Below the pieces are notes generated by a model. The model was given only the letters and a program-made list of their open reading frames with translations, had not been told where the DNA came from and ran no database searches. Below are positions 7,701 through 11,812 of a stretch of DNA of 11,812 nucleotides, piece after piece. The position numbers were made by a program, and so were the translations under genes. The stretch lies in contig JAESRR010000051.1 of NCBI GenBank assembly GCA_016764535.1, forward strand, positions 1 to 11,812. Reading direction: 5' to 3'. The DNA comes from Cohaesibacteraceae bacterium (lineage in GTDB: Bacteria > Pseudomonadota > Alphaproteobacteria > Rhizobiales > Cohaesibacteraceae). Position 1 is the first letter of the stretch. Each line of letters starts with the position of its first letter.

Positions 7701-9697
7701 ACGACGATTGAATCAAAAATTTTGTCGCTGGTTTCATTTAGATTGCCAGTAAGTTGCCCGCCTTGCGTTGAAATGATTTGAGCAATTCGAGATCCGGTTT
7801 CATCCAGTTTCTCGTTAATCTCTGACCCTCTGAGAGACAGATCAACCAAAAGGCTCTCACCTGTGCTTTTGAGAGCGCCGGTGACATCTCCCGCGCGATC
7901 GCTCAGAGTGGTAATGATATTTGTACCGGTTGAGGTAATCGCTTCTGTGAGAGCAATTGCCCTTTCAGATACTGATTCTGTAAGTGTGTTAGCCGCATGT
8001 GCCAGCGTATCGTTAACTTCGAGCCCGCGTGTGGTTATGGTATCAGCAACTGCTGCTCCGGTAGTTGCGAGCGTGTCGTTGATTTCAGCTGATCGTGTAA
8101 TCAACGTGTCATTGATATTGGTTCCCAGCTCGGAAATTCGGTCTGTAAGGTCGTTTCCTGTTGTTGAAAGCAGTGTGGCAACAGATTCGCCGGTGGACGC
8201 CAATGTCCCGGTAACTTCGGAACTGATGGTTACGATTTTGTCAGTAACTTCGGTTGAGATGTGCGTTAGGCTTGCGGTTACATTGGTTCCCAGGTCTGTT
8301 AATCGCCCTGTGACTTCCTCGCCTGTAAATGCGAGTTGTGATGTCATTTCGGTGCCTGCAGTAATCAGGCGGTCGGTTAATGAAGTTCCGGTATCTGTTA
8401 GTCTCTCGGTGATGTCGTGACCGGTAAACGAAAGGCGATCCGTGATTTCATTGCCTGTACCGGACAATCTGTCATTTATATCGTGGCCGGTAATAGCCAG
8501 ACGATCAGTGATTCCATTGCCGGTTATTGACAAGGTTTCATTGATTTCACCGCCCATGATACCCAGGCGTTCGGTGAGACTTTCGCTGGTAGTGGCCAAA
8601 GCAAGTGTGACGCGCTCTCCCGTTGAAGAAAGTGATTCGGTGACGTCAGCTCCTGTTGCCGAAAGACGGTCAACCAGATCGGCTCCACGTGTCGACAACA
8701 TATTCACCATGGTTTCGCCGGCACCTGATAGTGCGTGTGTTATTTGCTCTCCCTTGGATGCCAATGAAGATGTTACATGGGCTCCTGCTTCGGAAACACT
8801 TTCGGAAATTCTCTGGCTGGTCGTCTTTAATTCCTCGGAAAGACCGTCATGTGCACCGGATATTGCAGCGCGTACGCGCTCGGAATTGTTTACAATAGAC
8901 TCGCGCTGGCTAATAAGCTCTTCGATCAGGCCTCGAATACGGACTTCATTGTCGTTGTAGGAGCGCTCAAGCGATGAAACTTCATTGTGAACCATAACTT
9001 CCAGTTCGCTCGCTCGCGCCAGAGCGCGTTCGATTCCATCGCCCATGGCGGCGACTTCCCGGCGAATGGCCTGGCCGACACTTACAACGGCTTCCTTGGC
9101 AACGCTTTCCGGTTCTGCAAGTCGTAAAGCAACTTCCGTCATTGTTCGTGCAACAAGGCGCATTTCCTGCGCGCGCCAGATCATCATTGCCATTGCAATA
9201 AAAAACATTACCGGAACAATTGTTGCGGCCGCTATTGATATTAGACCGGTTGAAGCTGCGCTCCAGTTTCCACCCATAAGCGCGTTAAGTTCAGGACCAA
9301 AGTTAATGGTCATGAGGGCTGTGCCGCAAGTGATCCAGAACGCAGAAAACATGAGTGCGATCCAGTAAGGCGCCGATGAAGGGCGTCTTTGCTGAAGCGC
9401 ATAGAGAAGATTGCCTACTGCCTGCTGATCATCATTCGCCGCTGCTCTGGGAATAGTACGTGTGGTCCTGCCGCGCTTGTCTCTTGACGAGGGGCGACGC
9501 TCTTTCTTGCCGGAAGAGGCAGAAGGATTCTCCAATAAAACTTCATCAATACCGGGGATATCCGAAGATAACTCAGATTGGGTTTTGTCCTCTGAGTTCC
9601 CGACTTCGGGACCTCCAAAGTCAAGCTTGAGGGCCTCTTCTACTGCAGATAGTGCAGCTTCGGTCGGGTCCTGAATATTCGAAGATTTTTTTGCCAT
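4724..9697 (-). CDS. Giant membrane-anchored apolipoprotein-like repeat protein, probable Growth Pole Ring (GPR/RgsE) homologue
   Basis: About 1,657 residues from the chosen start. In order: a short conserved-looking motif DPTEAALSAVEEAL (10-24); a basic Ser/Arg linker (64-106); two membrane helices (about 111-132 and 150-174) joined by a short loop; a helical stretch; 78 consecutive 11-residue repeats (312-1169); a less regular coiled coil to about 1440; a disordered Pro/Ser/Arg linker (about 1443-1540); and a compact C-terminal domain (about 1545-1657) with FTRRLYTLKGQQTFDDL and ending KVYTMLAHASGRF. Arg residues flank both helices on the outside of the pair, so both ends and the coil are probably cytoplasmic. 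From memory, GPR of Agrobacterium and RgsE of Sinorhizobium are giant rhizobial proteins of this type that organise polar growth; many databases call them apolipoprotein A1/A4/E-like or kinesin-like. The frame stays open upstream to ATG 9754, but ATG 9697 (GAGG 11 bases upstream, MAKKSSN) is preferred because a candidate promoter overlaps the longer start. Confidence 0.85.
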   Translation of the reverse strand: MAKKSSNIQDPTEAALSAVEEALKLDFGGPEVGNSEDKTQSELSSDIPGIDEVLLENPSASSGKKERRPSSRDKRGRTTRTIPRAAANDDQQAVGNLLYALQQRRPSSAPYWIALMFSAFWITCGTALMTINFGPELNALMGGNWSAASTGLISIAAATIVPVMFFIAMAMMIWRAQEMRLVARTMTEVALRLAEPESVAKEAVVSVGQAIRREVAAMGDGIERALARASELEVMVHNEVSSLERSYNDNEVRIRGLIEELISQRESIVNNSERVRAAISGAHDGLSEELKTTSQRISESVSEAGAHVTSSLASKGEQITHALSGAGETMVNMLSTRGADLVDRLSATGADVTESLSSTGERVTLALATTSESLTERLGIMGGEINETLSITGNGITDRLAITGHDINDRLSGTGNEITDRLSFTGHDITERLTDTGTSLTDRLITAGTEMTSQLAFTGEEVTGRLTDLGTNVTASLTHISTEVTDKIVTISSEVTGTLASTGESVATLLSTTGNDLTDRISELGTNINDTLITRSAEINDTLATTGAAVADTITTRGLEVNDTLAHAANTLTESVSERAIALTEAITSTGTNIITTLSDRAGDVTGALKSTGESLLVDLSLRGSEINEKLDETGSRIAQIISTQGGQLTGNLNETSDKIFDSIVVRGQQLEERLDAASQNIANVIDTQAIQLETGLANTAEHVVATLDSRSVEITERLATVGAEVAKIVAKQGTYANEALLATAQSLAENVTSTGANVEKALSDRIEAFDQIVTIGGTTLTETLGNRVEDINLVLTGRLSEIDQTLLERTSTLAETLQARCETIEQVIDDRLTSFSDVVGTRAEIATLSLTERTESFQTTFSERLASFETIVGSQLGDATLTFATKANELQHVLEEKTGKLDLVLDSRGRQINSTLLDRTRDIAQAYTDGEADIAKSMDTRLNQVGEVLSRQAHELTESLSDRVAEINVSLGSKVFEVAETLDTRSAQIEQVMSDRLIAISSAFTNESEKAREALASTLTSAAEALDGRTREFNKVLSSRSAELAGILDKQGNDVITALDDRTRAFNNLMGSRSSELTVILNEKGNAVIEALGSRGSAVVSQFTEVGEGIVQAITSKGAEIAEAVIRHSSDAARQLNDSSDLVLTTMTRRSDEVVLAVSSTNEKLRTDVVEVIDRMKSSNEMLEDILVVASRNLSAIEGDLSQQTGAFRDALDKAVSTTGKSSEVLVTQVGELKSIAGTLFADMGRLSDRFEKQSSALIEASQLMDTANNRMEQTVEERKASMQELANDLENKTGNVEHMLRTFTTLMSDSLNQAEARAREIGELLAQSTRGATEDIVSQLEELRLTASSEGRRAAEALRASHTDLSNEIDRSISEANERLEKVSIDMRSVTTDIKRDLDATRADLRRGIMDMPGEAQESAAAMRKAVTEQIDALKELGRIVQRHETSAGISALPRSAAKDNPDNNSRNLDRAEHIERPARPNTRNTATGREQEYNPFVRKQTTDSPSEADSRSKGWMSDLLRRASQDNANDQQSRSRTSTVPTVESLDSLSADIVRGIDNRAFTSLWDRYRQGETNVFTRRLYTLKGQQTFDDLQSRYQRDPDFRDSVDRYVGDFEEMVQSIARDDHDGRKMDTYLASDNGKVYTMLAHASGRFR
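6191..8764 (-). repeat. 78 tandem 33-base (11-residue) units in the giant gene
   Basis: Reading the protein in blocks of 11 from residue 312 (ATG 9697 numbering), nearly every block begins with Leu, Ile, Val, Met or Phe and carries a second hydrophobic residue at position 8. Blocks such as LSGTGNEITDR, LSFTGHDITER and LTDTGTSLTDR are nearly identical. I checked the register at several points and found no insertion or deletion across 858 residues. Eleven-residue repeats of this type form long amphipathic helices or hendecad coiled coils, as in apolipoproteins and related proteins. DNA identity between units is highest around 8370-8540. Confidence 0.9.
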
Positions 9698-9740
9698 AAT
9701 ATTTGTTGCCTCGGGTCCGTACTCAACACTATTCGACAAT

Positions 9741-9770
9741 ATTACAGATGCCATGCCGCCATCTGTTCAA
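9741..9770 (-). promoter_or_regulatory. Candidate promoter of the giant gene
   Basis: On the minus strand TTGAAC (9765-9770) resembles a -35 box and TGTAAT (9741-9746) a -10 box, with an 18-base spacer. Transcription would begin near 9733, giving a leader of about 36 bases before ATG 9697 and excluding ATG 9754. The match is moderate (4 of 6 and 5 of 6) and alphaproteobacterial promoters are loose, so this is a suggestion. Confidence 0.35.
9744..9766. promoter_or_regulatory. Palindrome in the candidate promoter spacer (possible operator)
   Basis: ACAGATG (9744-9750) and CATCTGT (9760-9766) form an inverted repeat with 7-base arms and a 9-base spacer. It lies between and overlaps the candidate -35 and -10 boxes, where a dimeric repressor would block RNA polymerase. 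No regulator can be named. Confidence 0.35.
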
Positions 9771-9817
9771 ATGCCGTTCTGCCCCCACGAACAAAGGGAC
9801 GACACAATGAATATCCC

Positions 9818-9838
9818 AATCCGCTAACACGCCGGATT
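9818..9838. repeat. Inverted repeat upstream of the giant gene
   Basis: AATCCGC (9818-9824) pairs with GCCGGATT (9831-9838) except for one bulged C; the loop is TAACAC. Four Ts end the rightward strand at 9837-9840, but no rightward gene precedes it, so a terminator role is unlikely. It may be a leader hairpin or protein-binding site. Confidence 0.35.
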
Positions 9839-9862
9839 TTCCACTATGTTTACTTGCCGCGT

Positions 9863-9892
9863 CTTTATGGTAATGGCACATTAGCCATAAAG
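9863..9892. repeat. Long near-perfect palindrome in the divergent region
   Basis: CTTTATGG (9863-9870) pairs with CCATAAAG (9885-9892), and the inner TAATG (9871-9875) pairs with CATTA (9879-9883), with one unpaired G at 9884 and loop GCA. This gives 13 base pairs with a single bulge. There is no T-run on the 3' side of either strand, and a 12-A tract follows at 9897-9908, so it is not a terminator. It could be an operator or a leader hairpin. Confidence 0.5.
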
Positions 9893-9953
9893 GAACAAAA
9901 AAAAAAAATCCGGAGTTTGTGTATGATTTGTGGGTTCGAAGTGAGGCATAATT

Positions 9954-10064
9954 ATGGATCAGAGCGCAAAAACTGAGGAAAAGCTTGAGTTAATGAATTA
10001 CATTTGGTCAAAGTCATGTGTTGAAAAGCCAGATAGAATTCAACTGAAATCTGCAAATGAATGA
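9954..10064 (+). CDS. Possible small ORF, 36 codons, unknown function
   Basis: An ATG at 9954 has a well-placed ribosome site, GAGG (9943-9946) with a 7-base spacer, and opens 36 codons to TGA at 10062-10064. The product begins MDQSAKTEEKLELMNY and is polar, with no membrane segment or signal peptide. A TATGAT sequence (9922-9927) could be a -10 box, but the 12-A tract sits where a -35 box should be. A second ORF (10057-10149, 30 codons) overlaps its end by 8 bases but has no ribosome site. I recognise neither product. It could be a leader peptide for hpt, a small protein, a remnant or chance. Confidence 0.25.
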   Translation: MDQSAKTEEKLELMNYIWSKSCVEKPDRIQLKSANE

Positions 10065-10270
10065 ATTACCCCCGCAAACAGTAACGCGCTTTTACCTGAA
10101 CCGTTTGGCAGGAGGTTGGCAAATCCATCTTGAAGGACAGTATGGGTAGTAGCTGAAGCCACTCGTTACTTCATATTCGGCTGAAGTACGACAGGAAGAT
10201 TTGGAGTGCTACAAGAATCAGCCAACGTCTTTTAGAGGATAAAAACCAGACTGAATGAGAAAGGCGAACC

Positions 10271-10591
10271 ATGTTAAAAACGGTGCTTTTTGATTACGAA
10301 CATCTGCAAAGAATGACTTTTAGTGATGTGAATCTGCAAAAGGAAGTGCTCGATATGTTCCGTTATCAGGTTGGGGACCTGATGTCGCGAATGCTGGACG
10401 AACAAGGACGTGTACAACAGGACGTTGCGCACACTTTGAAAGGAAGCGCGCGGAGTATTGGCGCTGTCCGTGTCGCAGACTATGCCGAGCAACTGGAAAC
10501 AGCAGCACCAGGTGAAGTTGACATGGTCATATCTGATTTAAATAAGGCCATTTTTGATACAATGGATCAGCTTTCCACACAGGTGCCCTAA
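10271..10591 (+). CDS. Stand-alone Hpt-domain phosphotransfer protein
   Basis: This 106-residue cytoplasmic protein is essentially one histidine phosphotransfer domain. The motif [13 protein letters not shown] contains the expected phospho-accepting histidine, His54, followed by the LKG and Gly residues of the family. Predicted helices around residues 18-45 and 82-102 would complete the four-helix bundle. Such proteins pass phosphate between a hybrid histidine kinase and a response regulator. No kinase or receiver domain lies in the window, so its partners are unknown. AAGG (10261-10264) six bases upstream supports ATG 10271. It is divergent from the giant scaffold gene and followed by a probable terminator, which suggests a single-gene transcript or one shared with the small ORF upstream. 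Confidence 0.88.
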   Translation: MLKTVLFDYEHLQRMTFSDVNLQKEVLDMFRYQVGDLMSRMLDEQGRVQQDVAHTLKGSARSIGAVRVADYAEQLETAAPGEVDMVISDLNKAIFDTMDQLSTQVP

Positions 10592-10638
10592 ATTGCCACT
10601 CGTCTATTTGTTCCTGGTTTGCTAGATACCCAATTGTA

Positions 10639-10669
10639 GTTTTCCAATCACGGGAAAACAGTGTTTTTT
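10639..10669 (+). terminator. Probable intrinsic terminator after hpt
   Basis: GTTTTCC (10639-10645) and GGAAAAC (10653-10659) form a 7-base-pair stem with a 7-base loop, and six Ts follow at 10664-10669 after a 4-base gap. The stem is low in GC, so it may be leaky. It would separate hpt from the ferredoxin gene, which begins 11 bases after the T-run. Confidence 0.5.
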
Positions 10670-10680
10670 CGGGAAAAATA

Positions 10681-11001
10681 ATGGCCAAAATAGTTTTCGT
10701 TACATCTGATGGCAAAAAATTTGAAGTTGAGGCACAGCCCGGCTCAACCGTGATGGAAAATGCCATTAAACATGCTGTTCCGGGAATCGAAGCAGAATGT
10801 GGTGGTGCCTGTTCCTGTGCCACATGTCATGTCTATGTCGGTGATGACTGGGTTGAAAAAACAGGCCAACCGGATCCAATGGAAGAAGACATGCTGGATT
10901 TCGCCTATGAGGTGCGCCCAACCAGTCGTCTATCCTGTCAGATAAAAGTGACAGATGAACTTGATGGTGTGGTTATTTCAATTCCGGAACGACAGGGTTA
11001 A
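10681..11001 (+). CDS. 2Fe-2S ferredoxin, adrenodoxin type
   Basis: This 106-residue electron carrier has the adrenodoxin/FdxB pattern of cluster ligands: Cys40, Cys46, Cys49 and Cys86 in [10 protein letters not shown] and RLSCQIKV, that is C-x5-C-x2-C-x36-C. An additional Cys44 is common in bacterial members. The loop between the third and fourth cysteines is acidic ([14 protein letters not shown]), as expected for docking of a ferredoxin reductase or P450. Such alphaproteobacterial ferredoxins serve P450s, biosynthetic enzymes or iron-sulfur metabolism; the partner cannot be told from the neighbours. ATG 10681 has GGGA (10671-10674) at a 6-base spacing. Length is normal for the family. It is convergent with the AraC-type gene. 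Confidence 0.93.
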   Translation: MAKIVFVTSDGKKFEVEAQPGSTVMENAIKHAVPGIEAECGGACSCATCHVYVGDDWVEKTGQPDPMEEDMLDFAYEVRPTSRLSCQIKVTDELDGVVISIPERQG

Positions 11002-11060
11002 ACTGAACCATTATTTGCCTACGTTGATTTGTTTATTCCGGTGCGGATGCATTTGCGTCT

Positions 11061-11812
11061 TCAGGCCAATGGCAAATAAATGTCTGTTATCCATTCAGAA
11101 GGTGGTAAAGCACGCGGATTGTTGACGTATTCCTCGAAACAGGGATGGTTTGCCAATTCTTCGCCGCTTGTCGGCAACCAGGTTTGAAACAGCCATTTGT
11201 AGGCGCTTTCGAGTTCAGCATACGATCCGGTATGACGCAAAACAGCATATCGTCCTGAAGGCAGGCTTGTGTACGTCATGTCATCTGCAATTTCGGCATC
11301 ACATGTGTTGAATTCGAAAGCTGCCGCAGAACACAAATCTTCCTCACGTGTCGATTCAGGATCGTTATAGTAGATCGCAAAAATACGATTGTTTGTGAGT
11401 AAATTTCTGGAACCCGCCCAGGTGAATAACCGGTCAAAAGCCTTGCCTATTTCCATATAAGAGCCCTTGTGCCCCAGGGTGACGACTTTGATTGTTTCGG
11501 CACTGGTTATTTTTACGTTCTGTAAACGAGGCGATTTGGGAAATTTGGTCGCCGTTCCTGACGGCTTGAGGGAAATGACATTGCCGGATCTTCGATATTT
11601 TGCAGGTGGATGTCCGTAACTGGTTCGAAAGGCGCGGGTAAACGCTGCTGTGCTTGTATAATTTGCCGCTGTTGCGATCTGGGCAATTGGCTGTTCACTC
11701 TTGAGTAACGCTCCCGCGGCTCTGTGCAAGCGTAGTCGCTTGACAGTATCCTTCAGGGTCTCGCCCATCATGGCACGGTAGATACGATGAAAATGATAGG
11801 GTGAAAAACACG
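11061..11812 (-). CDS. AraC-family regulator with GyrI-like effector domain (5' end outside window)
   Basis: The reading frame is open to the right edge, so the N-terminal part, probably about 40-50 residues, is missing. The visible start CFSPYHFHRIYRAMMGETL is a classic piece of the AraC DNA-binding domain between its two helix-turn-helix motifs, so ATG 11771 is internal, not the start. The second helix-turn-helix follows (PIAQIATAANYTSTAAFTRA, then FRTSYGHPPAKYRR). After a linker comes an effector-binding domain of the GyrI/SOUL-like type, with LGHKGSYMEIGKAFDRLFTW and LPSGRYAVLRHTGSYAELES and the end EWITDIYLPLA. AraC-GyrI fusions such as Rob and SoxS-like sensors often respond to small amphipathic or toxic compounds; the ligand and targets here are unknown. 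It reads toward the ferredoxin gene with a 59-base gap. Confidence 0.9.
   Translation of the reverse strand, partial: CFSPYHFHRIYRAMMGETLKDTVKRLRLHRAAGALLKSEQPIAQIATAANYTSTAAFTRAFRTSYGHPPAKYRRSGNVISLKPSGTATKFPKSPRLQNVKITSAETIKVVTLGHKGSYMEIGKAFDRLFTWAGSRNLLTNNRIFAIYYNDPESTREEDLCSAAAFEFNTCDAEIADDMTYTSLPSGRYAVLRHTGSYAELESAYKWLFQTWLPTSGEELANHPCFEEYVNNPRALPPSEWITDIYLPLA

Larger units (their letters stand above)
9755..10270. other. Divergent intergenic region between the giant gene and hpt
   Basis: No large gene lies in these 516 bases. They hold three inverted repeats (9744-9766 at the edge, 9818-9838 and 9863-9892), a run of 12 As (9897-9908), one possible small ORF (9954-10064) and an overlapping 30-codon ORF (10057-10149) without a ribosome site. 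Promoters for the giant gene (leftward) and hpt (rightward) must lie here or close by. A GAATC site, the GANTC recognition sequence of the cell-cycle methylase CcrM, is at 10215-10219, about 52 bases before hpt; one copy may be chance. I saw no tandem TTAA sites of the CtrA type. Confidence 0.6.

Noticed and set aside
6191..8764. Regular 33-base spacing suggesting a CRISPR-like or tandem DNA array
   Set aside because: There are no conserved repeats with unique spacers. The period is that of a coding repeat of 11 residues, and unit DNA is mostly diverged while the protein pattern is kept.
5031..8960. Long rightward ORFs opposite the giant gene, for example 5031-5714, 7863-8420 and 8442-8960
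   Set aside because: They are shadows of the 33-base repeat: a regular codon pattern on one strand keeps the opposite frame open. Their products are low-complexity Ser/Val-rich sequences with no recognisable domain.
10150..10270. Remnant of a broken gene before hpt
   Set aside because: The three frames give only short, unrelated peptides and I recognise no family in them.
10681..11001. Extra Cys44 in the ferredoxin cluster motif as an unusual ligand
   Set aside because: An additional cysteine in the [10 protein letters not shown] loop is common in bacterial adrenodoxin-type ferredoxins; the standard four ligands are all present.
11011..11079. TTATTTGCC (11011-11019) and GGCAAATAA (11071-11079) as a terminator between the ferredoxin and AraC-type genes
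   Set aside because: The 9-base arms are 51 bases apart, one lies inside the AraC-type coding region and there is no T-run. It is probably chance, so the terminator of these convergent genes remains unidentified.

Overview
The window looks like a chromosomal stretch from an alphaproteobacterium of the order Hyphomicrobiales (Rhizobiales). The evidence is gene content: an mlaE-mlaF-mlaD operon ending in a PF03886-type lipoprotein, a giant apolipoprotein-like coiled-coil protein of the kind I know from polar-growing rhizobia (Growth Pole Ring protein, GPR, of Agrobacterium; RgsE of Sinorhizobium), a stand-alone Hpt protein and an adrenodoxin-type ferredoxin. Codon use is only moderately GC-rich, so a lower-GC lineage of the order is more likely than a classical high-GC Rhizobium. 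I cannot name the genus. No tRNA, rRNA, CRISPR array, insertion sequence or phage gene is visible.

Layout. Positions 1-275 are non-coding, with a probable terminator of an unseen upstream gene (61-110) and a small hairpin. Positions 276-4593 (+) hold a tightly packed lipid-transport operon: mlaE with a fused N-terminal STAS domain, mlaF, mlaD with a long repeat-containing helical tail, and an outer-membrane-type lipoprotein. A strong bidirectional terminator (4672-4705) separates it from the convergent giant gene. That gene (4724-9697, -) encodes about 1,657 residues: two membrane helices near the N-terminus, 78 consecutive 11-residue repeats in unbroken register, a disordered linker and a compact C-terminal domain. 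A 516-base divergent intergenic region (9755-10270) carries three palindromes, a 12-A tract and a possible 36-codon small ORF. Then come hpt (10271-10591, +), a 2Fe-2S ferredoxin (10681-11001, +) and, convergent to it, an AraC-type regulator with a GyrI-like domain (11061 to the window edge, -) whose N-terminus lies outside the window.

Function. The Mla-type operon should move phospholipid between inner and outer membranes: MlaE/MlaF are the inner-membrane ABC transporter, MlaD binds lipid and may extend across the periplasm with its tail, and the lipoprotein is the likely outer-membrane partner. The giant protein is probably a membrane-anchored scaffold at the growing pole. The Hpt protein is a phosphorelay intermediate with no kinase or regulator in view. 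The ferredoxin and AraC-type gene look like independent housekeeping and regulatory genes. The most striking feature is the indel-free 11-residue repeat; next are the exact 61-residue spacing of the MlaD tail repeats and the stacked palindromes upstream of the giant gene.
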